A stretch of DNA of 64,000 nt from Ypsolopha sequella (GCA_934047225.1 OW203986.1:17673221-17737220), one strand, 5' to 3'; shown: positions 22,801-37,800, numbered from the stretch's first letter. The notes: a model not told the origin generated them from the sequence alone. Translations and numbers: made by a program.

Positions 22801-25800
22801 TCAGAGATAATGCTAAATATGTACTAACAAATTAGTAGAATAGAAACAAATACTAAATTATATTTTAAACTGAACTGATCATGAGAAATGGTAATAAGTC
22901 GAAATAAATATACTAAAGTGTAGAAACAGTAGAGCGTGTATTGAATAAACAAACAAACCAAGTGTAAAGATTCTAGCTGCCAATTAAAAAGCAAAATACC
23001 AATAATTTCATGGTTTAACAAAATAAATAAATCCTCGAATTTATTTCGTACCATATTTAGGTATTTAATGCGTTAAGCGTTTTCTAGATCGTAAGCGATA
23101 CCTACATTTAGAACTCGATCATTGGCTCAAAAAAATATCGATATAAGTATTAAAAATGTCATCGCCAATTCTTACATATTTTAAATTGTAAACTATACTA
23201 AAGATCCAAGTGCGTGTGGTAAAAAATGCTGTCTCATACAAAAAGTCATTGACTTTTCCTTCACAAAAGCCTTTACAATTCTTAAAACGTGAAAAAGCAA
23301 ATATTAAAATTCTACCTTAGAGGAAACAATTCATGAAAAAGGACAAACAAAAAGCGTCATTACTGTACAGTACATAAAGTAGATAATTCAGTAGCTACGT
23401 AAACTGTTGGGTTTCTTTCTACCTACTTTTGTTCTGTACCTGTTCTTGACTATCCGAGAAAGGTTGTAACTACAAGAAAAAGAAATAAAACATTGTGTTT
23501 ATGCTCTGGAAGTAGAAAGTGAAGTTTCAATATAGAAATCTGTGAAATGAGAAGTAAAGTCTGCACTCAGGTACTGTGCCTTCGCATTACCTTGCAAATA
23601 GAAAACTAGTAAAAATCTACGAAGAATTATTATTCGTAGGTAAAAGTCGTAACTATTTACAAATTTAACTATTTTAATTAGTACGTGACTTTTAAACACA
23701 TTCAATTCAACCAGAACTGGTAAGTACACTTTAATTTCTTTGTATTATCTCAATGATACGATTCTACTTGGTGGCGTTTTCTAATAAATAGAGATACAAT
23801 AATAACATAATATTAATAAAACAATAATCAATATTTTGTGCAACTGTAACATAATTTGAGACATTGGGACATGAGTGCTTGTTTAAGAAACGAACGAAGA
23901 GAGTTTCGTAATAATTTTGCACGAGTGTCCCAATGTCTAATTATGTTCAGTTGCACACAATACTTTATCTTCGACCATCAAAAATATCGCCTTTATTTAT
24001 AATATTTTCAATTAACAATTAAACGAAAAATAAGAAAAACATTCGTTCATGAACCTCGGGTGGGATTGGGTTTCTAGCGGTTTTATAATAAATTGGGCCA
24101 ATTGCAGCGCAGAATTGCGGTGTTATAATAAAATATTAAAACATCGGATAAGCAATCTAAGTACTTATAAAACTGCTTTTGATGTGGCAAACTCGATGGG
24201 AGTAGATAAATAGTATTTTTGTAATCGATTTTATATGAAAGTCAGGTAGAAGTACAATGTCACAAAATTGCATGACTATAAGAATACATTATAGACGGAA
24301 CAAACATACATATTAGATCTTTGTATATGAAATTGCCGTTTTCTACAGAAAATTTGAAGGAAACTTAATTTTCAGTACCAACATTTTTGCATTTTTTTGA
24401 CAAATCCAAATTATGGAGTTTCTTTTGTGTATGAATGAGACAACATTAAGCTAACTGCAACATTCATTTAAGTTTTGAAAAGTGTCAGCTGTAAAAAAAA
24501 TATTACGAATCTTATCATGGAAATGGATGGCATTTAGGACGAAATTGTTTTTGAAGTTTTGATTTAGGTTATCAAACTGACAATAAAAACAAAATTTAAT
24601 ACGTAGATACCTTGAAATCAACTTTCAAACAAAAAACAAATAATGGAAATAGCTATTGACTAACAGGAATTGTGAACTCATGAATCTGTAAGAAAATTTC
24701 AGCAATTTCATATGTAAACACCTACTATTACATGAATGAGAAACATTATGGCGCGTTCTAATGGGGAAGTATGTGGAAAAATATCTTGTCATCGATTTTA
24801 AATAAAAAAAACATCGTACAAAGCTATTTGAAAAAAGGCTTTTTGGTTGGGAATCTAGCTGCTCGTGTTGCAAAAATAATACATTCTGTATCAAGCGATA
24901 GTGTTGCTATTTTTCAACTTGTAATTTAAAATAATGATATTTATTTTTGCCTACACAATTATTATTTTTTACATGAGGATTTCATCGAACAGATAAAATG
25001 CACACCAAATTACGGGTTTTGGTGTTTTTAAGATGTTTTTTTTAGGAGGGCTTGTTTAATTTTGCACCTACCTAAAATTTCAGTTCAATTTGCCCAATCA
25101 GCAGTTTTGGGAATTAGACCATGGGGCGACTGATATACACTGAAAGGTATATCCATAAGGTTATATTCATATTTTTAATGGTACCCTAATAATAATAATA
25201 CCCTGTTTGTTAAAGAAAGTTCGATTTACTAGTCAAAAATAAATACCGTGAAAACCAACATTATACGTAATTTTTCTTTGAATTAGGTTAACTTATCTCA
25301 AAAACTAACTAAATCGAACCTACAACGAAATAACGTTTCGGAAAAAAACACATATCTACGGAATCCATACCATGTGGTGTTCAATTGGACTATTTGTTCG
25401 TAAAAATGCCAACATCACTGAAAAGGTATAAATTTTATACATACCTAATATTATTAAAGTAAAGTAATATAAGTAAAATATAAAAAGTTGTACGAATTCC
25501 AAGAAATTACAAAAAAGGTATATTTCCATTAATTTGACGCACAATGTTTGTTTGCAAGACTTGGTTCTTACTAGCAACACTATAGATTTATGCTATATAC
25601 AGAATGTTATTATTTTTACATAGAGGTAGAGCTCGACCAGGCCGCCCTAGAGGGACCGATGCTGGCTAACGACATATTGAAGAAGGGCAATGTCAAAAGT
25701 AACCGGAATAGAAGAGCTTGTATGACTAGATTGATGGATGTGGAAGTGGTGATAAGAGGTATGTCAGAATCGTAGCAGATGGAAATCTGTAACCTCTGCC

Positions 25801-28800
25801 TACCCCGCTGGGAGACAAGCGTGAGTATATTATTATTTTTGCATTATGAGCAGATTCCATTCGCCTGACCAAGGTAATTCATTTTTCAAAAAGCTTTGAA
25901 TGCAGAGGGTCCTTATTTTAGATACTATAAGACGCAAACTCACACATCCACCCTCTCTCTACGTATGTGTATCACTCTCACACACCCTCTCACTTTCACA
26001 TTTATATTCAAGTGCATAATTTTGTATATTGTGGTTTAACTTTTTTTTTTATTTTTTATTTTTTACCGAGGTGATTAGGGACTGGCACCTGGAATACAGA
26101 TCTTTCGGTTTAGCTCAGATGCCAAGGTATTAGTTTTGTATAGTTTTTCCTTTAAAAAAAAAAAGTGTATTTATTTATGTATAGCTATAAGTTTTTCCTT
26201 TTGTAAATAAACAATTTTATTATTATTATTATTTTATTCATGAATGTAGTATTTGGTCTTTCTTTGAGCAAATTTCTCCACCCCTTATAACCAGTTTAGA
26301 TTTTCTCCATACTGACCCATCTCAACGCGCTATCCCGTATACCGAATAAATACTCTACAAGTAACGAACCTCTCACATTATAATAATAAAAATAATTAAA
26401 AGCTAACTTTGAAATCAAAGAAAACTGCAAATGAAGGGCTCAAAATAATTAATTATTAAGCTCCAACACATTGAAGTCAGAAATGTTACGAAAAAACCCT
26501 TTGAAAAGTCCCGAACTGTTACATGTGTAATAATAGGTCATTACCTATGAAATTGCCGAAATTTTCTTACAGATTCATGAGTTAATAATTTCTGTAATTC
26601 AATATGTAGCTATTTCTATTGTTTTTTTTTTGTTTGAAAGTTGATTTCAAGGTTTTACACTACGTATAAAATGTTGTTTTTATTGTTTTAAAATTTAATT
26701 TACAAAAACAGTTCCTTCTAAATGCCATCCGTTTCCACGATAAGATTCGTAACAATTTTTTATTGCACATACTACAAAAATTAAATTAATGTTGCTGTTA
26801 GCTTAATGTTGGTACCGATTCGGTGAAGCACATCTTAACTTATTTGACAGGACTAAACTTAATTTAAGCATTCTGTCCTTGTCTTTTCGGTAAAGAAAGA
26901 AAAAGACGGGACGCTTATAATAAGGTTAGTCCTGTCAAATAAGTTAAGACGTGTTATGCCGAATCGATACCATTGTCTCATTCATACCCAAAAGAAATTA
27001 TATAATTTGGATTTGTCATTCCTAAAAAAAATGCAAAGATGTTTGTACTGAAAATTGAGTTTCCTTCAAATTCTCAAAAGAAAACGGCAATTTCATAGGT
27101 AATAACAGTTATCGCTTCTATAGGTACATACAAGTATAGGAAAGAAGACATCAAAAGCCTTTGCTTCCCCACATGTTGCATGTTACCTATCCGGGGGTAT
27201 ACTTGTACCTATGTAGCTAAGTCGCACGTACTTCCGCCTTGTGAAGCCACTCCAATGCCTGACACATACTAAAGCCATACCTATAAGTATATATAACGTA
27301 ACTATATCAGCTATAAGAAGGTACGTGTGATGTGTGTTGACTACACACTTGAAAAAGCTAGTGTGTGCTTGAGCCGTCGCGTCTCGCCTTTGAAACTTCT
27401 TTGATGAGATTCGACTCCGCGACGCGTTTGATAATGTTTGTCGGATTTACCCTTTGAGTATAAATGCTCTAAGCGTTTAGCAGGCTATTTACATAGAGCG
27501 ATTTAGACAAACTCCTGCGAGTTAAAATCTAATCAAGCTAACTAGACGCTCACAAAATTTAATCACACTGTATGAGGCAGGCGGCAGTATTCAGCAGGTC
27601 CAAATCTAATTTCTTAGTTGTAGTAGCAACTCGCTAGACTGAAATTACTAAAAGTTGTGTTAGTACTGTTAAGGGCCCGTTATCCTTGAGTGAGCCCCTC
27701 ATTTTGCATCAAGTAGAACAGAACTCTATGATCTTTTATTATAGTTAAAAATAGCGCTCTCTGAGCCGTGGCTATAATAATGATAACCGAAACATCGCGC
27801 GCTCTTAAGAAATACGTTTTTCGCTCAAAAAACGTTTATACGGTAAAATTTTCAGAAATCTAACCACAAAATTACCTATTAATTACATTCCCTTAATTTC
27901 CTGTAATTTTCTTACGGTTTGGTAATGTAAATTTAATAATGTAATCGACCAAGTTTCGGATTTTTTTTCAATCGAGCAATGTATAACGTATCACGTTTTA
28001 AACCGCAAAAAATCTGCAGAAAGAATGTATCTAAGATATATATATATATTTTAAGACATAAAATATCACAATTTCATGGCTTAAAATTTATCAGAAAAGT
28101 GACGAAATTGGGATAAGGGGGGCTTAAACCTCAGTCGCTCGGTACAAAGTGCACAACTTAACTTTGTTTGTGTTGTTAAGAAGTTTAAAGTGAAAAGTGG
28201 AAATTCAGAATTCATGAATTAACAATTTGAAATAATTGTCCAAAAAAGCTTAAAATGCTGTTTTAAGTTTGTTTCGACAAAATCATGGCTAAATTTTAAG
28301 CTGTTAATTCATAAACTTAACTCAAACTGTACTATTGGTGTGAATTGCCATACACCAATATATTTTCACTTTAAACTTCTTTACAAGAAAAACAAAGTTA
28401 AGTTGTGCACTTTGTACCGAACGACTGACGTTTAACCTTAAGAGTACTTAATAACAACATGCTGTACATGGAAGCTTAGTAAACTTAGGTTTCATCGCAT
28501 TGTGCTCACCATTGTTCGTATGTTCCATTTAACGCAATGTTTGCGACATTATACTGCGGAATTGTAGCTGTTTGTAGGGAAACAAGTCCAAATGGATAAC
28601 GAGATAACAAACTTCATTACAAACTTTTTTGGACTTGGTCAGTGTGAATTCTTTAATAAGAATTTTTTTCGCCCATTAGTAATACCATTTCGAGCTAAAT
28701 GTAAGCTGTTTTTAGGGTTCCGTAGTACCTAAAAGGTACAAAAGGAACCTTTATGGTGAGACTCCGTTGCCCGTCCGTCCGTCCGTATGTCACAGCCTCA

Positions 28801-31800
28801 TAGCTTTAGCACCGTTAAAGATAAAGACATGAAATTTGGCACAAAAATAGCAATAATTTGCCCGCATATCACGGTGTAAAAAAAATGTGAAAAATTTGAA
28901 ATTGTTCAAAATATTTCCAAAACAAAAGTAAGAAAAATAAAAAATAATATCCTAAAAATACAATATAGGTATCAAATTGTAGTTAATAAAAAGCTGATTT
29001 AAAAAATGCATTATTGTACCATATTTACTGGCACTGGTTTCGAGAAATCTTAAAAAAACCACAAAAATAAGTATGTCCTCCCCTTTTATTTCCGAAACTG
29101 GTAGACCGAAAAATGTTAAAAAAATGTCGATTACAGATCATAACTGGCCAATTACAGAAAATCTATAGCAATTTAAAAAAAGTTGAACACAAATGAGCAA
29201 TATAAAAAAATAAGTAAAATAAATAAAAAAGTATTTTATAAAAATACAATATGGATATCTAATTGGAGGTATTAAAAAGGTGATTGTAAAATATATAGTT
29301 AAGTTACATGTAATTGCATCTATTTCGAGAAATCCTTGAAAAACCACACAAATATGTATTGTTTGGTTTTTCCCCCCTTATCTCCAAAACTGGTGGACCG
29401 AAAAATATGAAAAAAATCATGGTAAAATGTGTTCACGTAAAGATTACAGGAAAAATAAAGCGGTTGAAATGACAAAGTTAAATTTACTATCCATAATACG
29501 GAACCGAATTAACTTTTTTTTTGTTATTTACGCAGAAAAGAAATCATATCTCAATTTAACCCATGAATACGTTTAAGTTCCTGTATTCATAGTGATAGGT
29601 TTTGTAAAAAATATATAAATATTAATACAAAATACGGTAGTTGCAATATCCAAAACTTTTAATTACTATGAATAATATTTTTTTTGTATGCATATTTCTA
29701 ATCTCTAACCAATAATATGCTTGTTTGAATTTAATATTATATCTTAAAAAATCATTTTACTGAACTCTTCTATTCTATAGTTCGTATACCCTAAGTAAGT
29801 GTACGTCAGCAAATTCATATTTAATTTCATTACAATTTGGCGGCATCACAATTAGTATTTTGTGGAACAGTAATTTTTTGCGTTACTGACATAGAACATG
29901 GGTAGTTGGGTACTTGCTAAACTGTTTTTGATGTTGTAATAGAGAGTATTAAAAAATATAAATAACCCGTTTTTAAAACATCTCTTACATACAACACGAG
30001 CTTTTATCACCTCTCTCAGTACACCTGAAAGAAATTCATATCAAAGTAAATCAAGGTCAAATCCATAGTGCGGGCCCGAAACTAGTTTTCAGTGCCTACA
30101 GACACCATAAGAAAACCAATATCCAACCACGGTGTAATTTACAGCTCCATATATTTGCTTAGGTAAACCTGAAGGTTGTATATGCAAAGTGGTTAGTACG
30201 CCACAGCCTGTAGACAGATATATTGCCCCGTTTAGCCCCCCCATCTCACCCCACCCCCTAGTTTATACTTCCTATTACAAGAATAGGGGAAGCAGAAAAT
30301 TTTCGTGATAGATAACATCTGCTGCTCGAATGTTTTTGACGTCGTGATATGTTGTCGTGGATCACGGATACGACCCTTTTTATGAGATTTTTTAAAGGGA
30401 GTTTTGTGGTAATGAGTTCGTCTCCTTTATGAAGATTTTTATGGAAATTAATTGCATTTAAAAAGCTAAAAATGGCAGTAAAATTAGTTTTTGGCTATCT
30501 CAAAAAATTACGTAGTTATTGGCAAACCAATTGTGCTTAACGGCATGTTTCGTGACGTCATCTGAAACGATTTCATATTAAAAGTGATACATCTATCGCT
30601 AACTTCGGTAATAAAAGAAATATTTCACAAAAAGTTCACAAAGTTTTGTGCTCTGCATTAACTATTTAATCAGTTACTATAATATTTATATTGATATCTC
30701 ACCACAGGAGACGAGAGCTCGTTCTACACATCCTCGACGTAGTCCTCGAACAGCTCAAGGGCGGATACAGGATTTAATTTTGGGAGGGGAACATTCTGAC
30801 AAGGTTTATCACGAAGTAAACAAAAGCAAGTTTTTAGGCGCCCTAAGCTTTGAGATACTTTTGGCAAACGTTAGATATCCCTATTCTATACCTTATACAC
30901 CTATACTGTGCACCCGAATCGAATCGAAAATTCTAGCCAAATGTATATTATATAAAGAACAAGATATTGTAACCCAAGGGGGCCTCATACAAGTAACCTA
31001 ATAAAATGCTTTTTTCTTTGACGGGTTTGTTTCTAATGCAGTATCAGTTTTGTTAACGGCAGGACTTTTTAATTTGCATTTACTCGTAAATGTGGGATAC
31101 ACAGAACTGTATGTAAGATATATATTTACGTCGCGTCGGTATTAACTTTATCAAGAAACTGAGTTTATATTAGGATATTAAAATAAGTCCTGACCTAAAA
31201 ACAGTGCGGTATTATTTTGGTATCACGCGTATTATGTTTTGTATTTGATTTAAATTACTCAGTAATGGCTGTAAAATGTAGCATGTTTGACGTTGCACCC
31301 GACGGAGAATTTTTCATAATGCAACAGCGTGACCGTATATCGCGCGCGACAGTTATCGATTTCACCTTTAGGCCTATACAAAACATGACACACTCGTTTG
31401 GAAAAGCAATCTTTACTTACTTTTCTTTATTTGTGATAAATACGGGCTGAGTATTTCTTTGTAACCTAATGGATTTTTATAAATGGTACCTAACTTTTAA
31501 CAAGAAAAACAAATACCAACCTGTCATACATCATAGCGGGCTCTAGATTAAACAAAATATGTTAGCCAGATCACCGCCATCATCGGGGAGAGTACCCAAT
31601 AGGCTGGGGGCGTTGCCTCGCTGTATTTGGTTGGTATTTGTTTTTCTTTTTATATTTTATTTAATTTTAAGTTAGTTTTACAAAAAAAAATATCATTATT
31701 TATATGTTATTTAAGTTTATTTTTAATTAATAAACTTTTAACCATTATAATATTATTTTGTACACCAGAAGCTGGTAAAAGAATTCTCCATATTATTACT

Positions 31801-34800
31801 TACTATTTTAAAATACCTACTCGTTTAATTGACGCGTTTTTTGGGTTCCGTACCCAAAGGGAAAATTAATGTCACTCTGCAGCTTTGCTGTCCCTGTCTG
31901 TCTGTGTGTCCGTGTGTCACGGCTCTCAGGCGGAATGAGATAGAGACCTGAAATTCTGATATGTTGTATAAAATGTTGACCCGAAACCGAATATTGCATT
32001 AAAAATTAGATTTAGCTATTTTTCAGGGGGTTCCATACGTAAAAAAAAATCTTAACCTACCATGTGGGGTGTCATATTCGACAATTTATTGACTAAAGTG
32101 TACTTAAATTGTATCTTTATTTTTTTTATCCTCAAATATAAAGACTTGGGGGCCGTCAAAGTTGTCAGTTTTAGACTATTAAAATTTTTGTTACGGTGTC
32201 TATCCGAAAGACCAAAGTAGTTAGGAATTTGTAATTTCTGTACAATAAACAACTATTATAGTCTGAAAAGGATCCGCCCGCGCACACCAATAACCGTCTC
32301 ACTCCCATCAAAACGCATATTATGAGAGAGGGAGACGCCATGAAAATTGGCCGACTACCAGAAACTGTGAAGAAGACTTTTATGGAAAGCTAACGCTTAT
32401 ATAAGACAAGTGCGTGATATGCATTTAATACAATAGTATAACTATATGGTCTCCAAAAAAAAAAAAAAACTAGATGTCACTCAAAATTCTGAGATCTCTG
32501 CGACGAAAGCTTATTTTCAAGGGTTAGTGTGCAATTTATTTTTACTGATACTAAATAACTTTTACTATTTCTGTTCGAATAATCGTTTAGTTAATATTCT
32601 CAGCAATTCATAGCATTTTGTTGAGACATTGAGTCTGCTCAGTAACCTTACACTTGATGTCAAAAATTTCTTGTTTTAGTCTAATCACGAACAATCCCGC
32701 CGCGAAAATATATTTCATAAGACTGTAAACTAATTAAATATTAGTATTAAAATACCTACTGGTATTTTTTATGGGAATGTGTAATTTTTATGCTCGTTAT
32801 TAAAGAGGAGCAATTCACAATCACACTAGGGGTGGGTTCATAAACTAGAGGTCGCAACATGGGTTCTAATGCCATCGCTGTCGCACACGTTGAAAATTAT
32901 ATACGCTATCCTGCTGTCAGTGTTGGAACGGCTATCAGTAAGTGCGCATCTCACACAAAATCGTTATTTTTCGAAAATGTAAATGGCTCCACAGCTGCAA
33001 CTATATTGCGATTCTCCTCAAGACTCGTGCAAATAGGCCGTTTACAAACGAGTACCAAACCTCGTGGGAATGCTCCTCATGCCCTGGGAGTCCGTCCCTG
33101 ACGACGTAGTGGATGAGGTCCATAGCTCGTCGCATCTGACAGAAGACCGTGTCGCGGTTCTCTCTCGCTGACGCCGAACTTGGGTGCCGCAAACACGTCT
33201 GTGGGAAGAAGAAACGTTTATTATGGAGTGATTCTTCTCTGTGTTATTCATAGTGTCTCGACTAAGGAGTTAACTCGTATAATCGATAATTAAATTAAAA
33301 CAATTGATCAGACATACGTCGCAGGGATTTAATAAAATCCGGTATTAAAGTAAAAACCTAGGAAACCAATCAAACATCGGTAGGTGATTTAAATACGTAC
33401 CTAACCATTCATTATTTATTTAATAGTATGTTACGGCAGAAACCAATAAGTGAGTCCTCCTGGACGAGTAAGTTAGAAGTTCTAGCCCACAGGGCGATGA
33501 TGATGGCTAGTTATGGTCCAAGCATGTACTTAAGGCGATTACCATCGCCAAATTAGCAGCTCGATATTTGTCACTACAAATATCAACGGAAACGACATTG
33601 AAATAACGTTCATATCAGCGCGCAATGCATAGTGGCTGTTACGACGCTCGCTGCGTCCTTGATAGAGCGAAATAGGGGAAAATTATACTTTTCACTTGGA
33701 CGTGATTACTCGATTGAATAATCTTATGTTATGTTTATAGCTATAAAGTATATCTATTTATCAAAGCATAGATGAATTCAATCGGCCAAGCAACTCAGGA
33801 GCAGTAGGGAATTTGAGGTCAAAAAACACCATTCAGTAAAAAAAAAATTCATGTAGAAGTTTTGGTGGTATGAAAAAGAAAACTGTTGCATATGTTGTCT
33901 AAGAGTTAATTATTCATAATACATTTTTTCAATATTTTTGGTTTGGCCATAAACGAGGAGTAGGCTTTAGAAAGTACCCATTTGGCAATAGTAAGGGCCT
34001 TAAAGTGCTTTTTTCAAAAATAAAACGAGACATTTTGTAGTAGGTATATAGGATAAGGAGTTTAATAAAATAAAATGAAGTTATTAAGTAATATTGAAAG
34101 TAACTTTGCTTATATTCGGTCAAAACTTCGTGAAGGGGTACGAGAAAGCCCTATTGAAACTATTTCTTAATTAAGTACAAAAAGAGATTCGTTTCCAGTT
34201 GAGCACTCACTTGTAGGCAGAAAATTCGTTTAATCGAGTAATTCGATTCAATAACTATGCAAACTGCAATTTTTTCACAACAAACAACCGCCAAGATTTT
34301 TATTCTCAAACTGGGACGTTGGTAAAAACGGTAACTGTTTCAGTTTGATCGTCGGACGACGTCACCCTTAGCTGACAGCACGATAGCATGTAAATTTCAA
34401 GTTTTTAATTTTTAATAAAATCAACAAAGTTAATCTGTTTTCGTTATTATTATTGCAATTTTAAAATATAGCAAACATATTTCATTTTTCTTTTTAAATT
34501 GGTCGCTTAAAACCTTGTGATTGCTAAAAGACTAAAATCTCTTACATAAATAGTCACGGATAGTTGTATTTTTACCGGTTATGCTAGTGCTCTCAAGTTA
34601 TTCAAAAAATATCTTGTGAGAATGTCGTTTCGTAATTTTTTTACAGATAGCGTCAGTTTAGATTGATTAAATTCCGATTTAGTTAATATTCCTAGTAGAT
34701 ACGCAATATAAACATATAACTAACAGTTCTTTTTCTTTCCAATCGTGTTAAAATATAATACATATACAAGTATGTAGTAAAAAATCTAGTAAAGAATGGC

Positions 34801-37800
34801 AAATAAAGTCATGTATGAGTAGTTTAGCCTTTTTATTATCAAAGTTTATGCTGAGTTTATCTATAAGAACATCTGGATTTTCTTACTTAGAGACATAATT
34901 GTAAATAATTTTCATAATGTTTCATATATCTAATGTTTGTATAATGAGCATGTTTAAAGTTGCATGTGTTTAATATTTGTATGCTATACTTTAAGGCAGA
35001 ACATAGCAGTCAAATACGAAAAAACTCCATTTTGTAAAAAATATATGATACACCTATGTTTCACAAATAAACGATTGATTCTTGATTCTTAATTGTCAGT
35101 GATTTAGTAGAAACTGAGTTTTCTGGAGCTTGAATTGATTAAAAAAATTATACTAAACCTCATTTCGTTTAACAAAAATTATTATACATATTATTTTTAA
35201 TATAATAATTTATTATTATTATTAATATATATTATTATTATTATTTTCATATAATAATAAAACAATATAAAGTATATATATATACGTTTATATCACTTTA
35301 ATATCACACAATTAACATACTAACTACAAAGCTTTTATATCCAAAGACGTGTGCCAAACTGATACATTCAGTAAAATGATTTCCCTGCGATAAAACGTGG
35401 ACATTTCAGCGAAAGGGTAAAGAGTAACATGTCATATAAAATGGCGCGAGCTCCGTCTAGAATACGAAGTGAACTGAAGAAAGTGCCGCAACCGGAAACC
35501 TGTGACAGATTGCAGCCCTCACTGTTATATGGATGGTCTTCTTTATAAACATTACCCCGCAATACGAGTCCTCTAACAAAGTCTTTATTGCGCTGTAACA
35601 AGCACCAAAATGGTTAGAGACAAGTTAGAAGTGTAGCTATATAGGTACAGACAGAGCCTTGGTCACATGTGGCTTACTTTCCAGCTTTGGAAAACTGACG
35701 GCGCTTACGTGAGTCATTTAAATAGTAACAGCTTATGCGGATACTTTGAACATGTTTTATAACGGAGACTGTCTCTTTTAAGATGTGCTATTTAGGAGTA
35801 CTATAGTACATTGTTCACCGAGGGAAGAAAGGGGAAGATTACCAACGAGGGTGTAGTTTGAGGCCCGAGGCGAAGCCAAGGGCCTCAATACACGCGGGTT
35901 GGGAATCGCACTTTCTCCCGAGTGATACATAGTGCTTTATACTAAACCTGCGAGGAAATAGTATAATTTTACTTTTAATCAAGATACAATAAAAGAAACC
36001 GACTGACTCGCGTGCGATTGTCACTTTTTATTTCCTTCTTATTTTTTATTATGTACAGGAAAAGCAAATGGCCAGTATCATTTTTCGAGTTTTATGTACG
36101 AGTTCGCAAAATAATACTGGCCACTTGGCCACTTGCTCATTCTTTATGTTATTTAAAAAAAAACAGCACGTTAACAATGGAATTGCATATACTTTTTCTG
36201 CCCACTCAAGCACGTTAACAATGAATTTACATGCACTTTTTCCGCCCGCATATTTGTATGACAGTAATGACGTATTTTCTGCATCGTTTTCAAAAAAATA
36301 AGAAGGTACTTTCCGAGCAGGTGTAGTATAAAAGAAAAAAATCGCTCATTTTCTTTTGTCCTCTTCATGTCATCCTCATAGGACATTATGGCACCTTCAA
36401 AACACGGATGGGCCAAGTACTATTACATACCCCGACATCTCCAAAAAATATATAACTATAAATTAGTTTCCTCCTCAATGGCCTCATTCCGAATACACTA
36501 ACAAAATGTGGTGAATATCCTTTACCACACCACACCACACCACATTCAGTGCAGTTGGGAGAGTTAACTTTATGTATGAATACAAATTTATTTAGTGGGA
36601 TTAAAGAAGAAAAAGTAGTACTTGAAATGTAACAAATCCTGTATGCATTTACAAGATCCTGCCCCTCCATATTACAAGAGTCAAACCAAGGATTTAAGGG
36701 CAAAAGATTTATATAATAAGAAAGTAACGAAATAGTATTTCCATCGGTTAACGCTTCCTTAGCTAGACTTTATTTGCCTTGTCATTATCATTACAATACA
36801 GACATATCTATGTGAGATGGGATCTACTGTATTCGTAAACAAAATTATATTAAAAAACTTAACTAAATTGGAACAGGAAAATTAACAGGGAAACATCCTC
36901 TTGAGCGTTCAGTATGTGCATTACAGGCTGGTGTGTAAAGTAGTTACAAAAAAAAAGGTATACAGGTATGGTGGAATAATTCACCGGTCTAGGTATGAAC
37001 CTCGGTGGCGCAGTCAATAGCGCGCTTGCCTTGTAAGCAAGACTTGGTCGCAGGTTCGAATTCTAACTCAAGAGATTTTTTTTTAAATATTTTTTTATTG
37101 TAATTTGTTTTGGATTTATTTATAGTTTGTAATGTGCACTCTTATAGAACTAAACTAAATTGTTTTAAATAACAAACAAAATATTTCAGCACGACTCGAG
37201 GAAAATACGGAGAATATACGAGACGAGAAATAGTTTTATCCATGAAAAATATATTATACGTATAATAGTCTAAGAGCTAGCCTTCCCCTCAGCTCATTTT
37301 TGAACGAAATCCAACGATTTCAAAAATTTTTTCGATACCTTCCCACCGATATTTTTGCATGGCTATTTTTTTGGGGCTTACATATTAATTAATCTCACGT
37401 CAGAAAAAAAGCCAATACAGCTGAGGCCACATGAAAATTATTATTATTTTGGTACTTTTAATTAACGCTGGGAACCCCTTCCCACCACCCGAACGATTTA
37501 AATTTTTTTTTGGGTGCACAAGGAGTACAGAGCAACTGTTTGAAAAAAAAAATTTAAGTCGCTAAGCCCATATTTTTTTTCATTTTTTTCCCCACCCCAC
37601 AACACCCGCACCCACCGCCCGCGGCCTGCCAGCACGAAGATTATCGGAAAAGGTTGTTCAGGGAAGTAGCTAACGGAGTTTCAATACAGCTGAAGCCACA
37701 TGACCGATTTGCCGCTAGCTCTCCGTCTATAAGGTGCTACGAAGTTACTTGCTATTTTCCTGAGTCAGATATGACTATTACATACTGGGCTAAATGGGCT

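Larger units (their letters stand above)
22159..33045 (-). other. alpha-catulin intron c (10.9 kb), repeat-rich
   Basis: No catulin exon was recognised inside, and exons c and d join in phase without one. It holds at least nine separate repeats, listed individually. Parts not covered by them (22160-23830, 23965-24325, 29510-30424, 32050-33040) show nothing supportable. Confidence 0.65.

Noticed and set aside
30648..31001. 117-residue plus-strand frame preceded by a good acceptor-like CCACAG
   Set aside because: The acceptor-like site and the following GAGACG belong to dispersed repeat G (also at 47862), so it is repeat sequence.
37021..37075. Possible tRNA gene
   Set aside because: A- and B-box-like sequences are present but the acceptor stem does not pair and a T-run follows directly; better explained as a tRNA-derived SINE head.
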